Shown: positions 1-11,569 of the stretch, piece by piece
Layout of the letters: each line of letters opens with the position of its first letter
Numbering within the stretch: position 1 is the stretch's first letter
From: Nageia nagi
Taxonomy: Eukaryota > Pinophyta
Length of the DNA: 64,000 nt
Direction of reading: 5' to 3'
NCBI GenBank assembly: GCA_050084985.1
Contig: JBITNC010000001.1
Coordinates: forward strand, 42,036,001-42,100,000
Notes under the pieces: model-generated
The model's input: the letters and a program-made list of their open reading frames with translations, nothing else
Told to the model about the DNA's origin: nothing
Database searches by the model: none
Translations under genes and position numbers: made by a program

Positions 1-1500
1 ATCAAAACACACATCTTGCTAAATCTCTCTACAACAACAACAAATGAACATTCATGATCCTTCTTGTTCATAGGCAATTCTCTCACAAAATCCATGGAAT
101 ACACTCCCAAGGATGAGTTGTTACTGGTAGTGGTTGATACAAATCCAATTTCCTATTGCTTGGCTTGTTGGTGCAACATAAAGAACACCCCCTTATGTAC
201 TTGGTAACTTGATCTTGCATCTTTGGCCAATATACATACCTTTGGAAATTGTACAATATCTTTCCAACCCCAAAATATCCTGTAATATTTGAAGTATGTG
301 CTTTTCTAATTAGTCCAATCCTTTAACCTAAAGGTACACATAATGCATTAAAATGATAAAGAAGTTCATTTTACAAATGAAAATCATCCAAGCCCTCATA
401 CTTGGACCTAGATTAAGATAACTGCTCATACACCTCTTTGAAGTCAAGATCTTGCACATATGCCTTTGAAAATTACTCAGAAAGAAAAGGAAGAGATTTT
501 AGCACTAAGAGGGAATTCACTTGCCACTATTTGCATGCAATTAATAGCCTAAAATTAGTGTTGCATGTTGTTGGCAGCATGGAATTTGAAGGTACAGGTA
601 GTCTAGAAAGCATGTTGGCAACCTTATTATGTGTTTCTTTCTTATATTTAATCATAAGATGAAATTGTTGCAAAAAAACCATCCATCTGTAGTGTCTAGT
701 TTGTTGCAATTTTGATTGAGTTTGTAGTAATTTAATGGTTGATGATTAGTATGAATGATTGTTTATTTCCCTATTAAGTAATGTTTCCACTTTTTAACAG
801 CTTGAACCAATACATACATTTCTTTATCATAAGTAAGATAATTCTAAATGACCCTATTAAATTTTTCAAAATGATAGCAAATTGGTTTACCTTCTTGTAA
901 CAAAATAACCCCTATGGCATAGTCACTTGCATCAATCTCCAATTCGAATGGCTTTGGTTAATCAAGAAGTGCAAGCACAAGTGCACTAACAATCTTTTGC
1001 TTCAAGGTACCAAAAGATATTTATTATTGGTTTCCCCATTGGAAAACTTGCCTCTTACCAGTAACATCATGTAAAGATGAAGCAATATGAGAAAAATTAA
1101 CAATAAACTTTTTCAAATATTGGACAAAACCTAAGAAACTCCTCACTTCAGTTACATTAGTTGGCTTTGGCCAATGTACTATAGCACTTACTTTATTAGG
1201 ATCTATCTTAAGTTATCCATGACCAATAACAAGGTCCAAATACAACAAACACTCTTTGTTAGACTCACATTTAGATATTTTTAACAACTTCTCCCTATGC
1301 AAAGCTTGAAATACTTGTTTAATATGTACATGTTCTTCCCAATGAGAACTATAAACAAGAATATCATCCAAGTATACAACAACAAAAGAATTAATAAATG
1401 GATGAAGCACATCATTCATCACCTTTATAATTGTGGTCGATGCATTGCATAAACCAAATGGAAAAATAAGATCAACATAATATTTACCTAGTTCACCCAA
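1..1500 (-). mobile_element. Ty3/gypsy pol relic (RT, RNase H, integrase), truncated
   Basis: Read on the minus strand, this is a decayed gypsy pol in the usual order. The 3' half of the RT domain lies at 1500-1213, with an FGLCNA block followed by a YLDDILVYS catalytic box. The end of RNase H is at about 709-530, where RWM-FLQ-FH and an NKVANMLSRL segment resemble the family's NK-ADALSR end. Integrase zinc-finger and linker coding (YWPKMQ-like, then KPSNRKL) follows from about 330 to 1. Stops and frameshifts break it throughout. The element runs off the left edge, so its 3' LTR is not seen. At 1500 it stops abruptly inside RT, so gag, protease and the first half of RT are missing. Clade assignment below gypsy level is not attempted. 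Confidence 0.8.
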
Positions 1501-3380
1501 TGTGGGTTAATCCAGCATGGAATTGGAGCCTTCTCTTCTCATTGTCTATGGACATTACAATATTACATGCATATAGAGAAATACCATCAAAATAATGGCA
1601 ATACCATCTCCTACAACACAATTGTAATCTCTTACAACAAGAAGAACAACTTCACAACTACAAAAAATCTAGAATGACTCTTGGTCTTCCTTCAAATCTT
1701 TACAATCCCAAAACTCTCTAACATAAGATTATGAATCAAGAGAGTAGCACGCCTTTAAATAGGCTTAAAAACATCTCCAAGATGTTGGTTGATGATCCTG
1801 AACTGCTCAATTTTTCGAACCATCAACTCTCGTTCAACTTACAGCCTAAAAATAGTAAACTTTGGTTGTTAGCAATATGGTTTTTATCACCAATCACCTC
1901 TAGATTTTAGTCATCGATCATTCTCTAAGCATAGATACCTCTGGGATGAGTACTGCTCCTATAGAGATCAACCTAACATAATCCAATTCGGATTAGGATT
2001 CCATCAATAGAATGCATAAAAACACTTAAAGACCACCTAAAAATCATTGAACTAAAGGATATCACAACCAATGAGGATAGCACGTTATAGCTAACAGATC
2101 AGACATTAATTAGTACTAGTAGAGTAGTCTAGTACTAGCTAAGAAAAGGTGAAAACATATTTCTTAGCCATTGTAATTACTCTATAAATAGTTAGAGCAT
2201 GATAGTTAGTGGCATCTTTTCCTAAGTACCAGAGACTTATAATCTGAATGTATAATTTTGTGTTAGTTAATATGATTTTTGCCTACATGGACAAGGTTGT
2301 TAATCAGTTAGTTGTTATCATTGTTGTGTATGGATAAATAGGAGGAATCTATGGTACATGATAGGATTGATCCTTAGTGAAAGGTCGGTAAAAGATATTT
2401 AATAAACTAGTTGATTGACCACTTGCTCTTTTTAATGTGGATTCCTTTCATGAATAACCAGTTATGTGACAATCCCTCGCCCTTCCTTATGTTGTGATAT
2501 TTAAATTGTACATTCCGATTGTTGAAAATGAGATTCATGTGAAACTAAAGCTATCAAGTTCAGTTATCTAGATTTTATAACATACTTTAATCTGTTCCTA
2601 GTAGCTTAATAGCTGGAGTGAGACCATTATTGAAAATTTGGGCATGCACGCCTTAAGGTCATTTACGTTTTCTTTCTATATGCCCTACACCTTGTATTTT
2701 TATTTTTTTGTTTCAGTACAGTTCCCTCTCTTTCTTATAATTTTAAACTTTTACATAAAACGGTTCATCTTACCAAAATGGAGGGCATTCCACATCTAGT
2801 TGGAAACAAGAACTAACTTGTTCAAAATCTCAAAAGTTAAAGATTTATCTCTATTAAATGCTTGATTGACAAGGTTATGCTTTGCCAATCAACAATATGA
2901 TTTGAAATAATTTTATAGATTTACAATAACAATGAATCTCTCTACCTTCAAAATAAAAGAAAATGATATTACCTACTAAAAAAAAAGACAATTGTAAGAG
3001 AAGGTATTCAACTAAAGTAAAATGTATTAGTTCACTTCATGTACTAGATAAACAACAAAATATAAATAAATAAATTGTGCATAAAGATTGATGTTTAGAA
3101 GTTTGAAACGAGTGTATGTCTAGTCTAAATGAATGAAATTAGCGTAGGAGCAAAATCGATGGAATAACAAGAGCAAAAAATCATATCTTTAGATGTGTTG
3201 TTTATATGAACTTAGACCATCTAACTTGAAAAACAAATTGCTTAGAAGTCAAGGAAGAGACAATACCATGTGCATGCAAAACGGAAGGAGGACCATACTT
3301 TGCTAAGCTGTAGCGTAGACATGAATCAAAGAAAAAAATGCTCATGGGTGCAAGAAAAGCCACAAGTAATAGGTTTCTCA
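1501..3380. other. intergenic, possible LTR fragments, no gene
   Basis: No convincing coding region. Around 2100-2660 there is a TATAAATAG-type box (near 2191) in sequence with the composition of a plant LTR, but no paired copy or flanking duplication is visible, so LTR identity is only a guess. A second TAAATAGG-like box lies near 1756 in sequence abutting the gypsy fragment. The rest is ordinary A+T-rich DNA. Confidence 0.3.
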
Positions 3381-3450
3381 TTAATAAAAAAATAATTCAA
3401 ATGATTTCCAAGTAGATCAAACTAATGCGTTACATACGTGGCAGATAACA
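3381..3450. repeat. dispersed repeat shared with 32845-32915
   Basis: About 65 bp around the phrase TTTCCAAGTAGAT recurs at 32845-32915 with scattered substitutions (for example AATGCGTTACATACGTGG here against AATGTGTTATATACATGG there). Most differences are C/T or G/A, as expected of decaying methylated repeats. It lies just upstream of the GC-richer promoter-like block of the UPF0496 gene, so the repeat edge may mark the edge of conserved gene-proximal DNA. Confidence 0.6.
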
Positions 3451-3469
3451 ACAAACAAATCTTTTGGAT

Positions 3470-4245
3470 CCGAATTTTAAAATTCTATAGTCAAACCCCG
3501 AATATTTGATCGGCTTCCACGTAGCCACCACGTGTCATCCGAACGGTCATTTCGTTTCGTTTTACCGGCACGAAAGGTCACTTGCATTATTTCGACCGAC
3601 GTCTGTCCAGCGAAGTTTGAATCTGAAGACGGCGTAAACAGAACGTAAAAAAAACAAATCGATCGCTTGGATTGCGATCGACCGAAGTCGAAGCGTACAC
3701 ACAAAGTCGAAGCCGAAAACTATAAGAAATCATAAATATGTTCTTGAAGAAAAGTGAACTGCTAGAATGGTATTCAATTCACCAAAAAAAAATTAAATTT
3801 AAATTTAAATGCCATGATCTGAGTTCTGAAGGATCCGATTGCAGCCTGTAATGGTCTATTCATGGTTTTGACAAAAAAAATTGTAATGAACAGGTAAAAT
3901 CCAACTTATAGTGGGATTGCTTCCGCCAGATCGTATGTTTTCCTTTCTTTCTTGAAGAATTAGTGTTCCAAAGTGTATTTCAAAACAAAATTCAGTGATT
4001 TTGATGGAATTTATCATGTACTGGTAATCAAATCAGGCATTGCTGCTTTTCAATTTTTGCTTTAGCAACCGCATGTGATTTTGTTTGGTAGCGTACTAAC
4101 CTTTATATAGATTTATTTTGGATGATATTCTAAGGTTTAAACTGCAAATCCTTTAGTCTGAGTTGAAATTCATAGGCTTTAATTATTTCCAGGGTTTTGG
4201 TACAAGTCCGGCGATTATCTTCGAAGTTCCTGAAACGATCAATAG
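3470..4245 (+). promoter_or_regulatory. putative promoter / 5' UTR region with G-box (ABRE)
   Basis: This stretch is clearly richer in G+C than its surroundings and lies directly upstream of the UPF0496/DUF677 reading frame. It contains CACGTGTC at 3529-3536, a G-box/ABRE-type core, with a second CCACGTAG just before it (3518-3525). A perfect 7-bp inverted repeat (CGATCGC, 7-nt spacer, GCGATCG) sits at 3660-3680. The transcription start is not determined. Abscisic-acid or stress responsiveness is suggested by the G-box only and is an inference. Confidence 0.45.
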
Positions 4246-4345
4246 GTACAACGATCTGTCTTTCTTTTTTCCTTTCTGTTCACAAAAAAATGCATTTAGA
4301 TTTAGTCGAAATTTTCCAAACAAAGCGTTTAACGTGATTTTGTAG
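4246..4345 (+). other. possible 5' UTR intron
   Basis: A donor-like AATAG|GTACAA at 4245/4246 and an acceptor-like ATTTTGTAG|GAAGG at 4345/4346 bracket a 100-bp T-rich stretch just before the start codon at 4381. This would be a short leader intron of the UPF0496-like gene. There is no transcript evidence. Confidence 0.35.
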
Positions 4346-4380
4346 GAAGGAGTTCAAAGGAACGGCGTAGACCTATTCTA

Positions 4381-5289
4381 ATGGCGGATGTCAGTGAAGA
4401 ATACGCAAAAGCTTTTCGAAAAGTGTCTTACGAAGTCTTGTGGCGAAAAATCCAAACCCTATCGGGAAATCAACACGAAGGAAGTGAACAAAACACGCTA
4501 AAATCTCGCCTTCCCTCCTACAGGCTTTTGGCAGAGCGGCTTCTCGAACCAGCGCAGGAAACAGTCGAAAAACTTCTGCTATCCAAGGCAGGACAAGATT
4601 TTGGCTACAATCTCATTTCCAGATACTTCAACAAAACGGCGGCGGCCTTCGAATTGTGCGGATTTCTCCTCATAAACATCGAACAAGCCAGAGAAAATTA
4701 CAGCGGCGTCCAAGATATTCTAGAAACTAGTTCGGTTTCTGAGAATTTGTATGAATGTGAATACGATCGGATAATTAAGCATTTGGAGTTGTTCGCCAAG
4801 CTTGAGAATCCCTTCAGGACTGCGGCAACACAGCGTTTCCAGACAATCCAAGAAACATACGGAGATTTGCAGGAGAAATTGGAACGTTTCGGAAAGGTCC
4901 GTAAACACCTTAACTTTATCAAGAAAAAATCCATTATTTTCCTATCTATTTTGTGAAGTTTCAAGATTTTGATTTTGGAATGTTTTGTGATGAATTTAAA
5001 GTTCGATGCGGCGGCGAAGGGAGCTTACATTCTTCAGGGAGATCTGGACTCCATGAGCCGGCTTGTGTGGCTTCTGCACAACGAGATTGAGCATTGCACA
5101 ACTGTGATCAAAATATGTTTGGAGAAAAAGAATGAAGTTTGCCAAGTGTGCGAAATTGCAAAGATGTTGGAAATGAGAGATGGGTATATTGTCCAGCAGC
5201 TGGATGAGTTGGAAGAGTATGTGTTCCTGTGTTTTTCGAGCATTAACAGTGCTAGACGCCTTGTTCTTGGACAAATCCAACTCGATTGA
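4381..5289 (+). pseudogene. UPF0496/DUF677 (At14a-like) protein gene with in-frame stop
   Basis: The frame from ATG 4381 to TGA 5289 encodes both halves of a plant UPF0496/DUF677 protein, a family of membrane-associated coiled-coil proteins with no defined enzymatic role. The first 191 codons give the helical N-terminal half (a segment with ...LCGFLLINIEQAR and ENPF that matches the family pattern). After TGA at 4954-4956 the same frame continues and gives the family's conserved C-terminal half (AAKGAYIL, DLDSMSRLV, LDELEEYVFLCF). The hydrophobic segment that usually separates the halves is short and contains the stop. Base composition is gene-like. Either this is a recently inactivated gene, the TGA is a sequence error, or a truncated 191-aa product is made. 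A polyadenylation signal AATAAA follows at 5336-5341. No paralogue is seen in the window. Confidence 0.7.
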
Positions 5290-5335
5290 AAGCAGAGCAA
5301 ACAGGAATATGGGTGTGTATGTCACTGTTTTGACT

Positions 5336-5341
5336 AATAAA
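5336..5341 (+). terminator. polyadenylation signal AATAAA
   Basis: A canonical AATAAA hexamer lies 47 nt after the last stop codon of the UPF0496-like frame, followed by a long T-rich tract near 5379-5393. Position and context suit a plant 3' end. Confidence 0.45.
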
Positions 5342-5855
5342 ATGATTTAAGTAGGATAGGATGTAGAATAGTCAGTATTTTTTTTTTGTTTTATTACAAT
5401 TCACAAGAAAGTTATCTTTTGCCGAAGAACAAGGTGACGAAAGTGGTCAGTGGTGATTAACAAGATGGCTCCTCAGCTCAACAAGCCTGTTTTCTTTGTT
5501 AAACCCTCCATAGTCTTTCTACATGTAATATAACTTCTTAAATGTGATATAACTTGTCAAAGGGTTAAATTATGTTAGTGTCCTTAAAAGAATCAGCATA
5601 TATTATGATGAAGGGATTTGGAATTGAGGGATTTGGAACGTCAATTCTCTCTAATAAGAATTAGCTGAGTTTTTTAATAATAATTTTAATAGTGTGTGTT
5701 GAGTTTGTGGTAGAAAGGTTTTCATAAAATGATGTATGAAAATATTTATATGGAACATTTTAAGTTTCACTTCTATTTTTTACATTTGTAATATTTAAAA
5801 AAATTTAATAGTAATATTGTTTTTCAAAGGATGTTTAATGTTGATTTTACTTTTA
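5342..5855. other. A+T-rich intergenic DNA
   Basis: No gene or recognisable repeat beyond simple A+T-rich sequence. It lies between the gene 3' end and the MITE. Confidence 0.4.
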
Positions 5856-6071
5856 GGGAAAATATCGAAAATACGTTTATAATTTCATATAATATCAAAA
5901 ATATTTTTACTTTTTTTTTAAATATTCAAAATACCTTTATAGAGGTTTTACTATTCCATATTTATTAGTGTATTTTTCTTTTTTTTATTCAAAGGTATTT
6001 TCAATATTTTAAAAAATTAAAAATATTTTTGATATTATATAAAACTATAAAGGTATTTTAGATATTTTTCC
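5856..6071. mobile_element. Mutator-like MITE with 9-bp target duplication
   Basis: A 216-bp foldback element. The left end (GGGAAAATATCGAAAATACG) and the reverse complement of the right end (GGAAAAATATCTAAAATACC) match, and the match continues inward for roughly 75-95 nt with few differences, so nearly the whole element is terminal inverted repeat. It is flanked by a perfect 9-bp direct repeat TTACTTTTA (5847-5855 and 6072-6080). Long inverted repeats plus a 9-bp duplication are the signature of Mutator-type non-autonomous elements. There is no coding capacity. Relatives occur near 32735-32848 and 16888-16945. Confidence 0.8.
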
Positions 6072-6080
6072 TTACTTTTA

Positions 6081-8025
6081 ATAGGTTTTATATATTTTAG
6101 TTAGATAGACTTCTATCCATAAAGATTGTCATATAAGTTTAGGAGGATTAAGTATACTATATGAATAAATATAAGAATTTGGTTCACACACTATTTCTGC
6201 AACTAGGTTAACTATCTCTTTCCACAATTTCTCTAACACCATCCATTTTCATAATTGGGTACTAATTGATGTAATTTTAAAATGGACAATTATATCAAAT
6301 GGAAAAATAAAAATGTAAATACAAACATATCGAGAACCATAGTTAATAATGATATCATAATGCTCAACAACAGTAAAATACAAATAAAAGAAACTTTTTT
6401 ATCACAATATACACAAAATTTAATTTAAACTCATAAAAACTTTAAGTAAAATTAATTGAAGTATGTAAATTATCTTAAAAAGGAATTTGATAAATAAAAT
6501 AACTTATCAAAGAAAAATATTTATATTAACTACATGTGTTTTCAAATTTTTAAACAAAAACATAACATTTTTAAATTTAATATTAAATTAAACTTTGAGT
6601 TGATTGCAACTCTCTATACTGTTAAAAATTAAAAAGATAAAAATTTATACAAAACAAATTTTGAAATATTGTACAATATTTCAACTATATAAGATATACA
6701 CTAATGATTATAATTACATATATTAAAGGAAACCTACTATGAGTAGCCTTCATAGGATCTCATCCATAATAAAATAACACGATAGAGCGAGTAGGGTGAT
6801 GTCATCCATAATATACTATAAAAGGATTTTGTGTCCACCATCACGATCATTCCACTCCGCATTTATCTACAATTTAGTGGAAGAAATATTTTATTTGTTT
6901 AATACATTACACCGACAACTGTGAATTTTAATCCATCTTTAATATGGTTTCTTAACTGTGGCTTCAATGATGAGGAATAATGTTTGATTAATTTAGAATA
7001 TTAAAAGGGCCTTTACAAAACTACTTTTAGTGATGGGCTGCTCTTGTCCTTATTGACTTTCATGGAAAATGAATGCTTCATGTAATTTTATAGAAAACAA
7101 ACAGCCCCACATACGGTAATATTTCAATGCTTACGTTATTATGTGAAAATTGACATAAAGTTAATTATGTGGATTGGTAAAGTGGAGCATTTGTGTGGTA
7201 GAGATCAGGTTTAAAATTTAATGTTTTCTCATGGTTTAAGGGTTATAATTTTAGTTGTGGAAGTTTATAGAGATGATTCTTGAAAGATTAGAAAAAATGA
7301 AAGATATAAAAATTTATTAAAAAAGAAATAAAAAGGTGATTTATTTGAAAAAAATTCATTGGAAGAAAGATGAATGCCTTTAATGATGTTTGTTTGATTT
7401 AATTTTGATTTTTTATTTTATTCGATTTCATTTATCTGACAATATCTGTTAGTAAAGCTTATGGAGCAGGTAATTTATCTGACAATATTCAAAGTAGTTG
7501 TTGCGTTTCAGACTGGCGGCGACGCATTGTAGCTAAGTTTCGGTGATCCATGGGGTTAGAAGATATGGCATTTGATTGGTGGTGAATTTCAATGATAATT
7601 TTCTTCAAATTGTATTAAATTAAAATGTTGTTTATAGTTTTTAAAATATAGTATAGTTGTGTAAAAATTGCTATTATTATTTGTGGTTTACAATATTATG
7701 TGTTTATTTTTAAAAAATGTTAATTTTATTAAATATTATCAAAAATATTCATAAAAAATATGTTAATGTGTTAATTATAATTTATAAAAAATGATGAAAA
7801 TAAATAATGAAGTTTATTAAATTTGATGAATTTAAATTTAAATTTTATTTCTTAAATTTGATATGTTATTGAAAATAAATGGTATATTTAAATATAATTA
7901 TATTTTATTAATTAAATATATTTTTAATTCATTTAAATATAATTAAATATAGTTTCAATTCATAAATATAAAGTATTGAACTTATAAATTAAAAAAAATA
8001 TTTAAAAATAAACATCTAAACTTTT
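6081..8025. other. A+T-rich intergenic DNA, no gene seen
   Basis: About 2 kb of very A+T-rich sequence with no open frame of note and no recognised element. A slightly G+C-richer patch near 7500-7560 (CGGCGGCGACGC-like words) could be an old gene fragment, but nothing can be named. Confidence 0.4.
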
Positions 8026-8029
8026 AAAA

Positions 8030-8190
8030 AAGAAAGAAAGTAAGTAAGTTTATTAATGTCTACGGGAGATCAAGAGCGATCTATGGAACAATTGTATGGG
8101 GAGGACAATGTATGTCATGTCTGGTGAGAATTGAACACAGGACTCAAGACACACCAAGGTCCCCATGTAACCAACTCAACCCAGAGAATT
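8030..8190 (-). mobile_element. tRNA-derived SINE
   Basis: On the minus strand the sequence begins near 8190 with CTCTGGGTTGAGTTGG, a tRNA-type A-box region (plus strand about 8166-8185). About 30 nt further on comes GTGTTCAATTCTC, a B-box-like motif (plus strand about 8123-8145). A short body ends in TTAATAAACTTACTTAC followed by a TTTC-rich simple tail (about 8030-8060). This is the architecture of a plant RNA polymerase III-driven SINE. Exact target duplications could not be fixed because the flanks are A/T-rich. Confidence 0.65.
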
Positions 8191-10030
8191 GAAAATTTAT
8201 TCTTTAATTTATGAATGTAAAATTTACAAATAAATTTAAAATAATTTGTAAATTGTAATATTATAATTTAAATATCATAATGTTTTAATAATAATTTCTT
8301 TAAATAAAAGTATTATAATCTTGAAATATAAAATATAATGTCGTAAAACATATATTGTAAATATTATTTTACATATAACAATTTAATATTCATTTAAAAT
8401 ATCTATCAAATATTTTTATGTTGAAAATTTTAATGATAATAATTGAAAAAAGTGATAATTTTAAAATAAAAAATAAAATGTTAAATTTATTATTATAATT
8501 TTTTCATGATTATTAATAGTAAATATTATATTTTTTACATATTGAATAAATAAAATTAATATTATATATATAAGATATTTTTGAATGTCCTTTAAAATCA
8601 ATGGTTTGTAAGACCTATAGAAATTTGTTCAAAGATAAATATTAAAGAGTTATTTCTAACAACAAAATTAGAATTCATAATAAAATTGATATTCCTAAGT
8701 TTTACCAAGAAATTAAACATTTTAAATATCATCATGATTCTTCTTTCCACATTATGATATTCATAACAAAAAAAAAAAAAAAATTATCACTGAATTTATT
8801 AACTTCATATCTATTTATTCCTCTTCTATAAAAAAATATTAATATCAAGGATAACTTTTTTAAATTTTGATCAAAAAATTAATCTTCAAATATAATCATT
8901 ATTTTCTTTTAAGTTTGTTAAGTTCATATCTATTTATTATTATTCTATGAAAAAAGTTTATTAATATTATCAACAATTTTTTTTTAACTATAAAAAATCA
9001 ATCTTCAAATATAATTATTTATTAATATCATCAATAATCTTTTAATTTTTGAAGATACTATATATAAATGATCAAAAGATTAATCCTCAATTATAATTAT
9101 TATTTTCTTTCAAAGTCAACAATTCTATTTATTAAAGATTGATAAAAAAAAATCATTCTCAAATATAATTATTATTTTCTTTTAATGTCAATAATTGTAT
9201 TTAAATATAATGATTTCATAAAACTTTTAAGATTATTAATATATATTATCTATATTAATTTATATATAATATATTTTAACTCTTCAACATTTTTTTTTAA
9301 CAAAATCTCCATTCAAATAAAAAAGGTTTAATTGATTATAAAGATGAAAGTTTAATTGTATTATTTTTAATTTTTAAATTAAAATATCTTTATGAACTAA
9401 CATAATACATTTCATATATATTATTGTTCAACCTATATTAATATTTTTTTAAGATTTATATGTTTAATTGTTTAACCTAATAATAAATAAAATAAATGTC
9501 CAAAAATTATTATTTAATTATGCTTGATTGAAATTTGATCTTTCAAAATTTTACTTAATTTTTATAAACAAAAATTTAATTTAAATTCATAAAAAAAATA
9601 GATTTAAAACTATCAAACTAAACTTAAATAATTTAATTTTTAATTTATTTCTTTTACGAATTCAAATATTACAAATAGAATTTTATAAAATATTAAAACA
9701 TAGTTAAAGCCTTTCAAAACTATTCCATATAATATTTATACATACCATTCTCAAGAATACTTCATAAATAATTAAACATAATTAAAAAACCAAAGATTAT
9801 CACTACTACTACTTTTACTAATTTATGCATTATTCAGTATAGCATTCCTATAGGTTAACAATATCTTCACCTACACTTACAAGAAATAAAAAAATATATA
9901 TTAATTAGATTTTAAATGTTGTAAAACTAATGAAAAAATAGATTTAAATAAGTAATAAAAGCCCTGTAAACTAAACAGGATGGCATATACGGGATGGCAT
10001 ATTCAGGACTCTAATTTTTGAATTTTTTGA
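8191..10030. repeat. A+T-rich DNA with degenerate tandem motif
   Basis: No genes. Between about 8740 and 9240 the phrase CAAATATAATTATTATTTTC recurs four times or so with changes, at intervals of about 75-120 bp (near 8887, 9006, 9090 and 9158), each followed by TATTTATTA-like words. This is a degenerate tandem repeat. Poly(A)/poly(T) tracts are frequent (for example 8768-8784). Confidence 0.45.
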
Positions 10031-10229
10031 AATCAAATCTTTCCCTCCAATATCACGCTCATCAAATACTCGCACCATGTGTCATAGTTGTGATGGGACG
10101 AACTGAAAGAGATCATATCCCCGTCGTTTCAGTGGAACGAATATTTTTTAACCCCAACGCATCTTTTCATCCAATTCTGAACCTACAATTTTAGCATCGT
10201 ATTACTAAGCCTTGCATCCCTGAAACCTG

Positions 10230-11140
10230 AAGGAATGCAAACATGGCATGGAGTATTTTTTCAAACCAGTACCATCGATTGACTTTGGTAGCATCCTAGG
10301 AAAGAGACGAATTATGCCTTCATATTCCAAACTCAATCAGGGATCAGATCTACGTGGAAGGTACCCATGTATTAATCGAAAAGATATGGTGTCTAAGACC
10401 TAATCTACAAGATATCCGTGATTGGGTAAAGAGAAGATGGACACTTAAAAGGGAAATGTTCAAATTGTGACACTCCCTTACGACTTCATTAGCTTCAGAT
10501 TTTTGCTCAAGGAAGATAAGTAGAAGATTCTGAGTGATGGACCATACTTCTTGGGTAAAAGAGGCCTATATTTACAATAATGGAAGTCAATTTTATTTCA
10601 ATCACAACTCAAATATGCAGATTGTCAGTTTGGGTCTATCTTTTGGAAATCTTCCTCTCGATTTCTAACTTTCATAAGATCTTCAAAGGGATCGCAAGAG
10701 CATTCAGTAAGTTCATCATAGTGGATCCAATGACTATAGCTAAGAAAACGCTACTAGAGGCAAGATTTTATATACAAGTAGAGCTTGATAAAGAGCTACC
10801 AAAGGAAATTAAACTCTTTTATGAAGATGGGACATCTAGATATAAAGAAATAAAATATGAAAATTCAAATAAGTTTTGCACAAGTTGTAAAAGAGTCGAA
10901 CATAAAGAGCCAAAATGACCACTACACAGGAAGTCCAAGAATAGAGTATGGAGGCGAAAACATCCAGCAGAAAACCAAACTAACTCTAACGCCAACCCGT
11001 AGTGCTAAGAGACAAGCACGTCACAACCTACAACTAATAACAAAGAGTGGATGCAAATCAAGAATGGCAAGGCAGCAAAGGAAACTCCAACCCCCCAATA
11101 CAATTCAAGAGAAGTACGGTAAGCACCACAAGGATTGAAA
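10230..11140 (+). pseudogene. decayed LINE ORF1 (DUF4283-like, CCHC)
   Basis: Fragments in all frames resemble the ORF1 of plant L1 elements. A segment near 10375-10475 reads like the W...RW...L block of the DUF4283 domain. Residues from 10740 to 10915 (TLLEARFYIQVELDKELP, then KFCTSCKRVEHKE) match the domain end plus the first half of a CCHC knuckle. Many stops and indels are present. It belongs to the dead element whose ORF2 follows from about 11570. Confidence 0.65.
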
Positions 11141-11569
11141 TAAAGGTTGGATTTTGAATTAGTCAATCAGTTCAATAAACTATAGAACCTAAATGAAACT
11201 GAAATAAAAGATAATACAGTAGCTGAAGAATTGGCGATGATGATGAAAACCTAAACCATGAACATGAAGATGATAACTAAAAGGAAAATAATGAAGAAGG
11301 AGGAGAAGAGAATGATGGAAATGAGAAAGAAGATGAATAAATTAAAGAGGAAGAAGAAATTTTAGAAAATCAATCTCCCCTTAGGAAGAAATCATTAAGA
11401 TTATTAATAAGATATGGGGTTAAAATATCCCAAGTTGGATCTAAAATAGAGAAGAGGTTGAGGTAGAATAGAAGAGGTTGAGAGAGATATCGAGATAAGT
11501 ACCCAAACAATAATTAATGAAGCATTGAATGGAGGGAGAGTACCTCCAAAAAATAAGGCTCAAAAATAA

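Noticed and set aside
3477-3704. 75-aa open frame on the minus strand
   Set aside because: Lies in the G+C-richer promoter region of the UPF0496 gene; open only because of base composition.
4996-5325. 109-aa open frame on the minus strand
   Set aside because: Antisense shadow of the UPF0496 C-terminal half, no family resemblance.
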